Of a DNA stretch of 64,000 nucleotides, positions 7,626 through 16,962 are shown one piece after another. Made by a program: the position numbers and the translations under genes. The stretch is from JAXLQL01 sp046331625 (GTDB taxonomy: Bacteria > Acidobacteriota > Terriglobia > Bryobacterales > Bryobacteraceae). The stretch is from assembly GCA_046331625.1 (NCBI GenBank), contig JAXLQL010000024.1, positions 1-64,000 of the forward strand, given 5' to 3'. A model generated the notes under the pieces. It did not search any database, was not told where the DNA came from, and saw nothing but the letters and a program-made list of their open reading frames with translations. Within the stretch, counting starts at the first letter, position 1. Each line of letters opens with the position of its first letter.

Positions 7626-10031
7626 ATGCTTCGCGCCAGCATATCCGCGATTCTCACCGCAGCGATTGCGCTCGCGGCGGCTCCCGTCAAGATCACCTTG
7701 AGCCCGCAGAACCCGCTGATGTTCGGAAAGGGTTCTCTCCAGCGCATGTCGGTGATCGCGCACTATGCCGATGGTGCAACTGCGGACGTGACCACCGATG
7801 CGCGCTTCGACTCGAACCAAATCGCCGTTGCGGCTGTTGCGGGCGATGGCGCCGTCACTGCGCATTCCGATGGCGCGGCGGTCATTCGTGCCAGCTACGC
7901 GGGCCGGCAAGCCACCACCATCGCGCTCGTGCAACGCGCTTCGGCGCCGGCGCCTCCGAGTTTCGCGGCGGACATACTGCCGATCCTCACCAAGCTCGGA
8001 TGCAACGGTGGCTCGTGCCACGGGGCACTCAAGGGCCAGAACGGCTTCAAGCTTTCGCTGTTCGGATACGAACCAGCCGAAGACTGGGAAATGATCGTCA
8101 ACAAGCACGACGGCCGCAGACTCGACAAGCCGGCGCCCGAGAAGAGCCTCTTGCTCGCCAAGCCTACGTTCGCGGTGAAGCACGGTGGGGGAAAGGTTCT
8201 GCGTGCGGACTCGCCCGAGTACGGCACGTTGCTGGCATGGATCAAAGCCGGAACGCCGCGCCACGCCGGAGAGCGCCGCATCGCGAGCCTTCGCATCTGG
8301 CCTGAGAACAACCTGATATTCGGCAAAGACTCCAAACGCCGCTTGCTCGTGACCGCACGCTACACCGATGGCACCGAAGGCGACGTGACGCATCTCGTCA
8401 AGTTCACCTCGAACGACGATTCGATCGCCTCCGTCTCGCCATCTGGAACGCTCACCGCACTGCGCGGCGGCGAGACGGCCATCGTCGCTCGCGCGCCTGG
8501 AGTGGTGGCGGCCACCAAGATCGGAGTAGTGCTCGAGAATCGCACGGTGCCGAAGCTCGAAGTCTACAACTTCATCGACAAGCACGTCGGCGCGAAGCTC
8601 GAAGCGCTGCGGATTCCGCCCTCGGCCCCCGCAACCGAGGAAGAGTTCCTACGCCGCGCTTCGCTCGACATCATCGGCGTCATCCCAACCGCAGACGAGG
8701 CTCGTGAATTCCTCGCTGACAAGTCCGCGAACAAGCGAGCCAAGCTCGTCGGCGATCTGCTCACGCGCCCGGAATACGCCGACTACTGGGCCATCTACTG
8801 GGGCGACCATCTTTCCAACACCCGCCAGCTTCTCTACAACAAGGGACCCTATACGTTCTCGCGCTGGCTCTATGACGCCTTTCGCAAGAACCTGCCCTAT
8901 GACCAGTTCGTGCGCCAGTTGATGGTGTCGAGCGGCAACATGTACGAAGCGGCGGCCACCAGCTACTTTCCGCTGATGCGCAAGGAACTCGACATGGCGG
9001 CGATGACGAGCCAGTTGTTCCTCGGTGTATCCATCGAATGCGCGCGCTGCCACAACCATCCGCTCGAGAAGTGGACACGCGACGACTTCAACGGCATGGC
9101 GGCGGTGTTTTCGCAGGTCCGCTACAAAGGCGCCGGGCCGCGCAACAACGAGCGCATCCTCTACCTCGACTTCGAACGCGAATTCCAACATCCGGATACA
9201 AAAGCGACCTACGCGCCCAAGGCTCTCGGTGGTCCTTACCTCGAAGCGAAGGCTCCGCTCACGGACCGCCGCGAGTTGCTCGTCGACTGGATGACCACGA
9301 AGAACAATCCCTACTTCGCACGGGCCATCGTCAATCGCATGTGGCGGCAGTTTCTCGGGCGCGGCCTGGTGGAACCGGTGGACGACTTCCGCGCCACCAA
9401 TCCACCGACGAACGAGCCGCTGCTCGCGGAACTGGCGCGGGACTTCGCCGATCACGGCTACGATTTGCATCATCTGATCCGGCGCATCACGGCGTCGCGC
9501 ACCTACCAGACCTCGTCGATTCCAGTGCCCGGCAACAAAGACGACACGATGGCATATTCGCGCTACTACCCGAAGCGGCTGGCCGCCGAGCAGTTGCTCG
9601 ACTCCATCGGCCTTTCCACCGGCGTGCCCGAGAAGTTCAAGTCTCTCTATCCGGGAACGCGGGCGATGCAGGTGCCCGATCCCGAGATCGAGTCGTACTT
9701 CCTCGAGGTGTTTGACCGGCCATCGCGCCAGTTGATCTGCGAGCGGAAGAACACTCCGACACTCAACCAGGCGCTGCACCTGGTGAGCGGAGACTCGCTG
9801 CAGCAAAAGATCGGGTCACCCGCTGGACTTCTGCACAAGGCGCTGGCAGCCGGGATCCGGCCGGAACAAATCGCAGAGAATTTGTACTTGGGTACACTTG
9901 GCCGATTTCCGGACGCGGGCGAGCGCGAGTTGGCGGCCGAGGCGGTCCGCAAAGCGGGCGATGCACGCAAGGGCTTGGAAGACGTGTTTTGGGCCCTTCT
10001 TTCTTCCAAAGAGTTCCTATACAATCATTGA
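7626..10031 (+). CDS. DUF1549/DUF1553 (PSCyt-type) protein with Ig-like domains
   Basis: An 801-residue exported protein. I chose the ATG at 7626 because it gives a signal peptide (MLRASISAILTAAIALAAA) and the upstream extension is antisense to the neighbour. Residues ~25-105 and ~245-320 look like two BIG2/Ig-like domains. Between them is a cytochrome-like CNGGSCHG (C126-x4-C131-H). DUF1549 follows (EFLRRASLDIIGVIPTADE) with a second C-x2-C-H motif in ECARCHNHP, then DUF1553 (VNRMWRQFLGRGLVEPVDDFR). Members pair with DUF1501 proteins, as here, and are thought to act in periplasmic polymer or sulfated-sugar catabolism. The first heme motif has four, not two, intervening residues. Confidence 0.93.
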   Translation: MLRASISAILTAAIALAAAPVKITLSPQNPLMFGKGSLQRMSVIAHYADGATADVTTDARFDSNQIAVAAVAGDGAVTAHSDGAAVIRASYAGRQATTIALVQRASAPAPPSFAADILPILTKLGCNGGSCHGALKGQNGFKLSLFGYEPAEDWEMIVNKHDGRRLDKPAPEKSLLLAKPTFAVKHGGGKVLRADSPEYGTLLAWIKAGTPRHAGERRIASLRIWPENNLIFGKDSKRRLLVTARYTDGTEGDVTHLVKFTSNDDSIASVSPSGTLTALRGGETAIVARAPGVVAATKIGVVLENRTVPKLEVYNFIDKHVGAKLEALRIPPSAPATEEEFLRRASLDIIGVIPTADEAREFLADKSANKRAKLVGDLLTRPEYADYWAIYWGDHLSNTRQLLYNKGPYTFSRWLYDAFRKNLPYDQFVRQLMVSSGNMYEAAATSYFPLMRKELDMAAMTSQLFLGVSIECARCHNHPLEKWTRDDFNGMAAVFSQVRYKGAGPRNNERILYLDFEREFQHPDTKATYAPKALGGPYLEAKAPLTDRRELLVDWMTTKNNPYFARAIVNRMWRQFLGRGLVEPVDDFRATNPPTNEPLLAELARDFADHGYDLHHLIRRITASRTYQTSSIPVPGNKDDTMAYSRYYPKRLAAEQLLDSIGLSTGVPEKFKSLYPGTRAMQVPDPEIESYFLEVFDRPSRQLICERKNTPTLNQALHLVSGDSLQQKIGSPAGLLHKALAAGIRPEQIAENLYLGTLGRFPDAGERELAAEAVRKAGDARKGLEDVFWALLSSKEFLYNH

Positions 10032-10057
10032 CGGCGAGGGCATTAGCGAGACAGGCC

Positions 10058-11353
10058 ATGCGAATCACCAATCAAACCGACATTTTCGGACGCCGCGACT
10101 TCATGAAGATCGGCTCGCTGGGAGCGCTGGGCCTGAATTTGCCCAACCTGTTGCGCGCCGCCGAAGGAGCCAAACCGAAGAAGGACATTTCGATCATCCT
10201 GCTTTGGCAATCGGGCGGATGCGGCCAGCAGGACACGTTCGACATGAAGCCCGATGCGCCCAAAGAGTATCGCGGTGAGTTCAACCCGATCTCGACGACC
10301 GTCCCGGGCATCCAAGTTTGCGAGCATCTTCCGCGCACGGCGAAGATCGCCGACAAGCTCACCATCTTGCGCTCGATGCGTTCGCGCGAGATCAACCACG
10401 AGCGCGCCATCAACTACCTGCTTACCGGATACCTGCCACTGCCGACCATCGAGTTCCCAAGCATCGGGTCAGTGATCTCCAAAGAACTGGGTCCGAAGAA
10501 CGGCATGCCACCGTACGTGGCCGTGCCCTACACGTTCCCTTCCTACGGCGCGGGATTTCTCGGTGGCGAATTCAATCCCTTCATCGCGGGTGACGCCAAC
10601 GTCACCGGATACAAAGTGAAGGATCTGACGCTGCCCGTGGACGTGGATTGGCAGCGCGTTGGCAATCGCCGCCATCTGGTGGAGCAGATGGACAAAAAGT
10701 TCCGCTCGATCGAAGCGAGCCCGGACTTCAAAGCTCTCGACGGCTTCTATCATCGCGCTTACGATCTGCTGAGCTCACCAGCGGCGAAGAAGGCGTTCGA
10801 CATCGAACAGGAGCCGGCCAAGCTTCGCGAGCGCTACGGCCGCACACCAGTGGGCCAAGGCGCGCTGCTGGCGCGGCGGCTAGTCGAATCGGGCGTGCGT
10901 TTCGTGACCATCGCCAAGGGCTGGCTCAACTACGATACGCACGGCGACAACTTCAACACGATGAAGAAGGTGCTACTGCCGGAGTTCGATCCCGCGTTCG
11001 CCACGCTCGTCGAGGACCTGGATCAGCGCGGCATGCTCGACACCACGCTCGTGATCACCACCGGAGAGTTCGGCCGCACGCCGAAGGTGAATGGCGACGC
11101 CGGGCGCGACCATCACTGTAAGGCTTGGTCAGTCGTCTTCGCCGGCGCGGGGCTCACCGGCGGGCGTGTCATCGGCGCTACCGACAAGACGGCTACCGAA
11201 GTCACCGACAATCCGGTGGAGCCGGAAGACCTGATGCACACGCTCTACACGATGCTGGGTGTGGATCCGGCCAAGGAATATCACACCGTCATCGGGCGTC
11301 CGGTGAAGCTGGCCAACGGCGGCAAGATGATTCCCGGGCTGCTCAACGCTTGA
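10058..11353 (+). CDS. DUF1501 protein with twin-arginine leader
   Basis: A 431-residue protein. The ATG at 10058 places a Tat-type leader at the N-terminus (GRRDFMKIGSLGALGL); a longer frame would run back into the DUF1549 gene. The DUF1501 hallmarks are present: LLWQSGGCGQQDTFDMKPDAP near the start, THGDNFNTMKK in the middle, then VITTGEFGRTPKVN and GRDHHCKAWS, the last two resembling the metal-binding core of the alkaline-phosphatase/sulfatase superfamily. The gene follows the DUF1549 gene by 26 bases, and this order is characteristic of the pair. It would fold in the cytoplasm with its cofactor and be exported. The 3' end overlaps the convergent gene by 11 bases. Confidence 0.93.
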   Translation: MRITNQTDIFGRRDFMKIGSLGALGLNLPNLLRAAEGAKPKKDISIILLWQSGGCGQQDTFDMKPDAPKEYRGEFNPISTTVPGIQVCEHLPRTAKIADKLTILRSMRSREINHERAINYLLTGYLPLPTIEFPSIGSVISKELGPKNGMPPYVAVPYTFPSYGAGFLGGEFNPFIAGDANVTGYKVKDLTLPVDVDWQRVGNRRHLVEQMDKKFRSIEASPDFKALDGFYHRAYDLLSSPAAKKAFDIEQEPAKLRERYGRTPVGQGALLARRLVESGVRFVTIAKGWLNYDTHGDNFNTMKKVLLPEFDPAFATLVEDLDQRGMLDTTLVITTGEFGRTPKVNGDAGRDHHCKAWSVVFAGAGLTGGRVIGATDKTATEVTDNPVEPEDLMHTLYTMLGVDPAKEYHTVIGRPVKLANGGKMIPGLLNA

Positions 11354-11714
11354 AGAGCGCCGAGGCCTCTTTGTTCGTCAGCACCCATAAACCATAACCG
11401 CCCAGAAGTGTTCCCACCGGGAACTCCCAGATTCCAGCGACACTGGCCACGATGGCGAGGATCCGGGCCCATTGCTTCCAGTAGAGCAGCCCGATCCCTG
11501 CGGCGAGTTTGAACACCGAGATCAGTGTTCCGAGGCCGAGTGCGAAACCGAGCCCTCTCGTCAGCACGGGCACGGTCATTCCAATGGGAATCAACTCCCG
11601 CTCGGTAAACGCGGCGAGCCCTCCGAAAAACAGAAGCCCGGTCAGGCCGAAGGTGAACAGCAATGACGCGTGGATGATGGTCAACACGCCGAGAGCCCTT
11701 ACGTGCGATTGCAT
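11343..11714 (-). CDS. small integral membrane protein
   Basis: A 123-residue protein, almost wholly hydrophobic, with about four membrane segments: ~8-35 (LTIIHASLLFTFGLTGLLFF), ~43-60, ~65-80 (ISVFKLAAGIGLLYW) and ~85-112 (ILAIVASVAGIWEFPVGTLLGGYGLWVL). It ends LFKR. No catalytic motif is seen. It begins six bases after the stop of the phosphatase gene on the same strand, so the two are likely co-transcribed. It could be an anchor or accessory protein; no function can be given. Confidence 0.72.
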   Translation of the reverse strand: MQSHVRALGVLTIIHASLLFTFGLTGLLFFGGLAAFTERELIPIGMTVPVLTRGLGFALGLGTLISVFKLAAGIGLLYWKQWARILAIVASVAGIWEFPVGTLLGGYGLWVLTNKEASALFKR

Positions 11715-11720
11715 GAAGTA

Positions 11721-13388
11721 TCAGTGTGGCAGAGACGAAGGCAGATACTCGACCACCAGCAACGTGACATCGTCTCGCTGCGGAGCGCCCTGAGTGAATC
11801 CCGCCACGGCCTCGAGCACACCGCGGTGGAACTCGAGGCTGCCCGTGCCTGCCAGAGCTACGAGCAGTTGCTCCAGTTGACTCGGTTCGAGGAACTGGCC
11901 CGCGGGATTCTGCGCTTCGGAAAGGCCGTCGCTGAAGATCACGATCTTGTCGCCATTTTCCAAGCGCGTGGTTTTGACTTCGAAGTCCGCCTCTTCGAGC
12001 ATGCCCACCGGAAGCGAAGTCGGATCCATGGGCCGAAGTTCGCCGCGATCGTTCACCAACGATGGTGAGCCGTGGCCGGCATTGCACCAATGCATCTCGC
12101 CATTCCGATGCACGGCCGCGTAAAAGATGGTGGCGTACTTCTCGCCTTGGGTGCGCTCGTAGAGATAACGGTTGAGACGCACGAAGAGGCTCCGAATCGC
12201 CTCCGGTTCATCGGGCGCAAGCAGGAACGTGCCTTGCAGCAACGCCGCAAGCAAGGCGGAACTCACGCCCTTGCCACTCACGTCAGCCACCAGAAAACTC
12301 CAGCAGTCCGGAGTGAGTTGCACCACGTCGAAGTAGTCTCCGCCGACGAGTTCTGAGGGAAGGCTCGAAGCCGCAGCGCGAAACCAGCCCGTGTTCGGCA
12401 GCTTGTCGGGGAGCAGATCCTGCTGGATGTGCCGCGCGATCTGCAACTCGCTTTCCATGCGCTTGCGGTTGCGGTCATGCTCGAGCAAGCGGGCATTCTC
12501 GAGCACCGTGGATGCTTCGAGCGCGAGCGTTTGGAGAATCTCCTGGTTGCCCGATGAAAGATCGGCGGCCTGGACTCGCGAGTCGAGGTAAATGAGCCCG
12601 ATCGTGTCGGCCGCGGTGGAGACGATCGTCTGATGGATCTCGCCCGTGCCCACTTGCACGAGCGGAATGCAGATGGCGCTACGCAGTTCGAGCGCCGCCA
12701 CAGACCGGTCGGTTTCGTGTCCGGCAAGAGGATCGAAGTTCATCGAGAGCAGGTCGCGCCGGCTCTGGAGAGCTTGATAGATGATCTGCGCTGGAACCTG
12801 AAGATCGTCTTGCGAGAGCGGGTTGTTATCGGCATCCCGAGCCACTTTGAGCTGCAGCTTGTCGCCGCGGCGGAGGAACAGGAAGCCGCGATCCGATGTC
12901 GTGACGGCGAGCGCGGCGTCGACAATGGACTCGAGCACCTCCTGCATCGAAAGTGAACTGTGCAGCGCGCGGGCCACCTCCACCAGCGCTTTCAGCTTGG
13001 CGAGGTGCGTGCTGAGACCCGGGGCCGCCACCTGGTCCACCAGGCGCGTGATGTCGCGCTCTTCGTGCTGGAAAGTCAGCGTGTAGCCGTCGGCGAATCC
13101 GAACGTGATCTGGTCGCCATGCTCGAGAGTCGCAGTGCCATCGAGTTGCTTGCCGTTGATGAAGGTGCCGTGCCGGCTCTTGAGATCTTCGATTGTGTAG
13201 TTGCCGCGTGAGTGGTCAAACCGCGCATGGACGCGCGAGACGCGATTGTCTCGCAGCACGAGATGGTTGTCCGTCTGGCGGCCAATGAGAAAGGGGAAGC
13301 GGTTGAGCACCACGCGGCTGCGTTGTCCGCTGGGGTTGACCACGATGAGGACCGGGGGTTTGAGAACGGAGGATACGGTTTCCGGCAT
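11721..13388 (-). CDS. FHA-GAF-SpoIIE serine phosphatase
   Basis: A 555-residue cytoplasmic signalling protein. Residues ~12-110 are an FHA phosphothreonine-binding domain (FLIGRQTDNHLVLRD, then VSRVHARF and SRHGTFING). Residues ~125-315 are a GAF sensor domain (LKALVEVARALHSSLSMQEVLESI). Residues ~320-550 are a PP2C/SpoIIE (RsbU-like) phosphatase with the metal-binding VGGDYFDV, VADVSGKG, HCGN-like CNAGHGSP and IFSDGLSEA. In the family this output dephosphorylates an anti-anti-sigma factor or similar partner, here gated by a phosphoprotein read through FHA. No kinase or STAS partner is next to it. It is followed by a small membrane protein. Confidence 0.93.
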   Translation of the reverse strand: MPETVSSVLKPPVLIVVNPSGQRSRVVLNRFPFLIGRQTDNHLVLRDNRVSRVHARFDHSRGNYTIEDLKSRHGTFINGKQLDGTATLEHGDQITFGFADGYTLTFQHEERDITRLVDQVAAPGLSTHLAKLKALVEVARALHSSLSMQEVLESIVDAALAVTTSDRGFLFLRRGDKLQLKVARDADNNPLSQDDLQVPAQIIYQALQSRRDLLSMNFDPLAGHETDRSVAALELRSAICIPLVQVGTGEIHQTIVSTAADTIGLIYLDSRVQAADLSSGNQEILQTLALEASTVLENARLLEHDRNRKRMESELQIARHIQQDLLPDKLPNTGWFRAAASSLPSELVGGDYFDVVQLTPDCWSFLVADVSGKGVSSALLAALLQGTFLLAPDEPEAIRSLFVRLNRYLYERTQGEKYATIFYAAVHRNGEMHWCNAGHGSPSLVNDRGELRPMDPTSLPVGMLEEADFEVKTTRLENGDKIVIFSDGLSEAQNPAGQFLEPSQLEQLLVALAGTGSLEFHRGVLEAVAGFTQGAPQRDDVTLLVVEYLPSSLPH

Positions 13389-13472
13389 GGGTCAGCTCAC
13401 CGCCAGCACGCCGTGTGGGGCCTGCAAGTCGACTCCAAAGCGAGTGCGGCAGGTTTGCCGGAAAGCCATCCG

Positions 13473-13967
13473 TTAGCTCTTGCGCGCCAGCACGCGCCGC
13501 GGAGCCTCTTCCTGTGCTTCCGCGATGCCCTCTTCCGACATCTCTCGCGCCCGCAACACCTGGCAGTGCGAGCAGTAGCCGCCGATCTCGGTTCGCGCCA
13601 GCAGAATCTGGAAACCGAAATGATCCTCGATCTGACGCCGCAGCCGCTGCAGCGGCTCACCGAAGAACTCTTCCACTTTCCCGCAGCGCAAGCAGATGAC
13701 ATGCGCGTGTTCCTGCTTCATGCGGGTCTCGTAGTAATGCTGATCGCCGCCGTGATGCATGAGGTCGAGTTCGTCCACCAAACCGCCCTGCTTGAGCATC
13801 TTCAGCGTCCGATAAACGGTGACGCGGTTGATTTTGGGATCCTCGGCGCGCGCCAACTGGTACAGACTCTCGGCGTCGAGGTGCTTGCCGGACTTGTCGA
13901 TCAGGTCGAGCAGGATCTGCCGCTGACGCGTCAGTCGAATGCCGCGCTCCTTGAGCGACCCTTTCAT
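13473..13967 (-). CDS. Fur-family transcriptional regulator
   Basis: A 164-residue protein from the ATG at 13967 (a GTG at 14012 would add 15 residues). The N-terminal winged helix is clear (RLTRQRQILLDLIDKSGKH, then INRVTVYRTLKML). The C-terminal half holds metal ligands: HHGGDQHYYE, HAHVICLRCGKV with a C-x2-C, and a second C-x2-C in CSHC for the structural zinc. It would control iron, zinc or peroxide-response genes. It is divergent from accC, but no regulatory link is implied. The C-terminus has an extra charged tail beyond the usual ~140 residues. Confidence 0.93.
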   Translation of the reverse strand: MKGSLKERGIRLTRQRQILLDLIDKSGKHLDAESLYQLARAEDPKINRVTVYRTLKMLKQGGLVDELDLMHHGGDQHYYETRMKQEHAHVICLRCGKVEEFFGEPLQRLRRQIEDHFGFQILLARTEIGGYCSHCQVLRAREMSEEGIAEAQEEAPRRVLARKS

Positions 13968-14041
13968 GCCGTCAGTAGTGGGCAAAATGTCTCCGTTTCC
14001 CAAATCTACCACGCAGCCGGGGTTGCTACAATCGGGGTTTC

Positions 14042-15502
14042 ATGTTCGCCAAGGTCCTGGTGGCCAATCGGGGTGAGATCGCGGTACGGGTGATGCGGGG
14101 CCTGCGCGAGTCGGGTATCCCCAGCATTGCCGTCTTCTCGGAAGCAGACCGCGCCGCACTCCACGTTCGAATGGCGGATGAGGCAGTGGCGATCGGTCCG
14201 GCAGCGTCTTCCGAGAGCTACCTCAACTTCGATCGCATCCTCGGTGCGGCTCGGGCAACAGGCGCCACGGCCATTCATCCCGGCTATGGATTCCTGAGCG
14301 AGAATGCGGATTTCGCCGCGGCATGCGAGCAAGCAGGGATCGTGTTCATCGGTCCGAGCGCAGCGTCGATTCGCGCGATGGGACTGAAGACCGAAGCGCG
14401 CCGCGTCGCGATGTCGGCGAACGTGCCGGTGGTTCCAGGAACGGAATCGCCCGTCGAGACTGCGGATGAAGCGCGCCGCGTCGCTGCGTCAATCGGCTAT
14501 CCAGTGATGCTCAAGGCGGCTGCTGGCGGAGGCGGCAAGGGCATGCGCCGCGTCTACGCCGAAGCGGATCTCGAAGCCGCGTTTCGCGATGCATCGAGCG
14601 AAGCCGAGAGATCGTTCAAGAGCGGCGCCGTCTATCTCGAGAAGCTGATCGAGCGTCCGCGTCACATCGAAATCCAGGTGCTGGGCGACCGCTACGGTCA
14701 CATGATCCATCTCGGCGAACGCGAGTGCTCGCTGCAGCGCCGCCATCAGAAGGTGGTGGAGGAGTGCCCGTCGCCGCTCTCGGCGAAGTATCCGGAACTG
14801 CGCGCTCGCATGGGGGAAGCAGCCGTTCGCGCGGCACTTGCCGCAGGCTACTACAACGCGGGAACCGTCGAATTCCTGGCCGATCAATCGGGTAACTTCT
14901 ATTTCCTCGAGATGAACACGAGACTTCAGGTGGAGCATCCTGTAACGGAACTGGTTACGGGAATCGACCTGGCTTGGCAACTCCGCATCGCGGCGGGTGA
15001 GCGATTGCCGATCCAGCAGCAAGACGTACAATGGCGCGGCGCGGCGATCGAATGCCGCATCTGCGCGGAAGATCCGAACCGCCAGTTTCTTCCTTCTCCT
15101 GGAAAGATCGAGCAGTTGGCTGAGCCATCGGGTCCGGGCATTCGCGTAGATTCGGGTGTCTACAGTGGGTGGACGGTGCCGATGGAGTACGATCCGCTGC
15201 TGGCAAAGCTGGTGGCCTGGGCTCCCACGCGCGAGTTGGCGATCGAACGAGCACTCAGGGCCTTCGAGGAATACTGGATATTGGGGATCCAGTCAAACAC
15301 GGTTCTTCCTGAAATTCTTGACAGCACAGGATTTCGCTCCGGAGCGCTCGACACAGGGATGCTCGACGATTGGTTGAAGAATCGCGCCAACCGCACCAGA
15401 ACGCGAGCACTTGCTGGTTGCGGCACTGGTGGCCGCCTGGCACTCTCGTTCGGAGAATTCCACTGTGCCCCCCCCGGCATCCAAGAGCCGCTGGCTTTCT
15501 GA
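14042..15502 (+). CDS. accC: biotin carboxylase subunit of an acyl-/acetyl-CoA carboxylase
   Basis: A 486-residue enzyme that carboxylates the biotin of a carrier protein with ATP and bicarbonate. It starts FAKVLVANRGEIAVRVMRG. The ATP-grasp glycine-rich loop is visible (AAAGGGGKGMRRV), followed by HIEIQVLGDRYG, the carboxylase motif ERECSLQRRHQKVVEE and the catalytic EMNTRLQVEHPVTE. The length is slightly above the usual ~450 because of a divergent C-terminal tail. A biotin-carrier gene lies 21 bases downstream, so the pair probably forms a propionyl- or methylcrotonyl-type carboxylase. The carboxyltransferase is not in the window. Confidence 0.94.
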   Translation: MFAKVLVANRGEIAVRVMRGLRESGIPSIAVFSEADRAALHVRMADEAVAIGPAASSESYLNFDRILGAARATGATAIHPGYGFLSENADFAAACEQAGIVFIGPSAASIRAMGLKTEARRVAMSANVPVVPGTESPVETADEARRVAASIGYPVMLKAAAGGGGKGMRRVYAEADLEAAFRDASSEAERSFKSGAVYLEKLIERPRHIEIQVLGDRYGHMIHLGERECSLQRRHQKVVEECPSPLSAKYPELRARMGEAAVRAALAAGYYNAGTVEFLADQSGNFYFLEMNTRLQVEHPVTELVTGIDLAWQLRIAAGERLPIQQQDVQWRGAAIECRICAEDPNRQFLPSPGKIEQLAEPSGPGIRVDSGVYSGWTVPMEYDPLLAKLVAWAPTRELAIERALRAFEEYWILGIQSNTVLPEILDSTGFRSGALDTGMLDDWLKNRANRTRTRALAGCGTGGRLALSFGEFHCAPPGIQEPLAF

Positions 15503-15523
15503 ACGCAGAGCGGAGCAACTGCG

Positions 15524-16014
15524 ATGAAGCGCCGTGTGGTGGTTCACGGAGAGACACGCGAAATAGAGTTGTCGCCGAACGGGAGCTCGGTCGCGTTCAC
15601 CACCGGAGACGACAACGGCTCGTTCGCCATCGTCGAGACCGAACCGGGAGTCTGGTCCGTGTTGCTCGGCGGCAGGAGCTACGTCGCGCGCGTTCACGTG
15701 GGCCGGCAAGGCACGGTGGTGGAGGTGGATGGGCACGCGTTTCCGGTGAAGGTGGCCGATCCGCGCGAGTGGCAGGAAGGTTCGGACGCGGGCGGAGCAG
15801 GCGGCAAGCAGAAGATCGAGGCGCCGATGCCTGGCCGCGTGATTCGACTGCTGGTGGAAGCTGGTCAACAGGTGGAAGCGGGCCAAGGCGTGATCGTGGT
15901 GGAAGGCGATGAAGATGCAAAACGAGATGCAAGCCACCCACGCCAAGGTGACGCGATCCGCGTGGAGGCGGCCTCAGTCAGCGCCGCTACGACGTGTTGG
16001 TGGTAATCGAATAA
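15524..16014 (+). pseudogene. biotin carboxyl carrier protein, frameshifted at the biotin site
   Basis: The frame from the ATG at 15524 is sound up to PMPGRVIRLLVEAGQQVEAGQGVIVVE, a biotinyl-domain sequence. At 15905-15906 one extra G breaks the frame; removing it gives EAMKMQNEM, the biotin-acceptor motif, with lysine codon 15912-15914. One base missing near 15953 and another near 15970 would restore IRVEAG and the expected VLVVIE ending, with TAA at 16012-16014. As written, the frame stops at 16006 without an acceptor lysine. Three single-base errors in 120 bases, together with the next gene, suggest sequencing or assembly error more than real decay, but real inactivation is not excluded. 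The partner is accC. Confidence 0.8.
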
Positions 16015-16023
16015 GCTGGAATC

Positions 16024-16795
16024 ATGGTGGAAGCCGAAGTCTGCGCCAAGTGTAGCGGCACCGGCTGGAGGCACGTCGACAAAGACGGGATCTCCGCGGT
16101 GGAACGCTGCGACTGTCTCGACGCGCAGCGCATGGTGACGCTCGCCGAGCGCGCGCAGATTCCGCCTCATTATCGCAACGCTTCCTTCGACAACTTCACC
16201 ACCCGGCCCGATAATCCGATCGCGAGCAAAGCGCTGCAGAACGCGATGACCATCGCCAATTCTTACGCCCGTGAGTATCCGATGCTCGAACGGCCGGGGT
16301 TGATGTTCATCGGCGATCCAGGCACGGGCAAGACGCATCTCGCGGTGGCCGTGGCGAAGAAACTGATGGCGCGCGGATTCGAGTGCGTCTTCTTCGATTA
16401 CCAGGACCTGCTCGAGCGCATCCGCGGCAGCTACGACAAGGCGTCGGGTCTGGCGCAGCGCGAAGCCTACCAGACCGCGCTCGATTGCGAGATTCTGCTG
16501 CTGGATGACTTGGGCGCGCATCGCGCGTGAGCGATTGGGTGGAAGACACCGTCACGTCTCTGATCACGTATCGCTACAACAACAACAAGGCGCTGATCAC
16601 CACCACCAACTTGCGCGATCAGCAAGCCGGTGACGCTGCCCTGCCTCGGGGTTGGCGGGTGAAGTCGCCAGCCGCTACTATCTCGCCGAGCGCATCGGGA
16701 TGAGAGCGAGGTCGCGTTTGTTCGAGATGTGCCGTGTGATTTCCACGCGCGGCGTTGAGGACTATCGGATCCGGCGCGGTCCGCGGCCGCAGTAA
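16024..16795 (+). pseudogene. DnaC/IstB-like AAA+ ATPase, two frameshifts
   Basis: The first frame (16024-16530, 168 residues) has a zinc-finger-like start (CAKCSGTGW, CDC), a Walker A (FIGDPGTGKTHL) and a Walker B (ILLLDDLGAH). At 16522-16527 two extra bases in a CG run stop it. The next frame continues the protein (VSDWVEDTVTSLITYRYNNNKALITTTNLRD), and a second shift near 16640-16660 leads to the expected DnaC-like end (ASRYYLAERIGMRARSRLFEMC, VEDYRIRRG) with a stop at 16793-16795. The intact product would be a ~255-residue helicase-loader-type ATPase. The faults look like those in the preceding gene. Confidence 0.8.
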
Positions 16796-16886
16796 GCTCT
16801 CGCGGAGTTGCAGAGCAGACTTCGGCCCGCGCGGGATCCTCCGGAAACTCGCCGTCGGCGCGCTACTCACGGCAATCGGCTCGTGA

Positions 16887-16928
16887 GGCAGGCTTTCAGC
16901 CTGCGGCGGGACTTTCAGTCCGCCTGCC
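16887..16928 (-). repeat. double-palindrome intergenic repeat, copy A
   Basis: An inverted-orientation copy of the dispersed element also seen at 35233, 37256, 46693 and 59429. It holds two adjacent hairpins, GCAGGCT-TTC-AGCCTGC and a GGCGGGACT-TTC-AGTCCGCC variant. The consensus hairpins are GCGGGACTGAAGTCCCGC and GCAGGCTGAAGCCTGC. It lies in the 167-base gap between the convergent DnaC-like gene and the sulfatase. Confidence 0.85.
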
Positions 16929-16962
16929 CGAAGCACCAGGACGCTCAATGGGCCCCGCCGTC

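Noticed and set aside
16527..16530. UGA in the DnaC-like gene as a further selenocysteine codon
   Set aside because: The protein continues in a different frame, not in the same one, so it is a frameshift.
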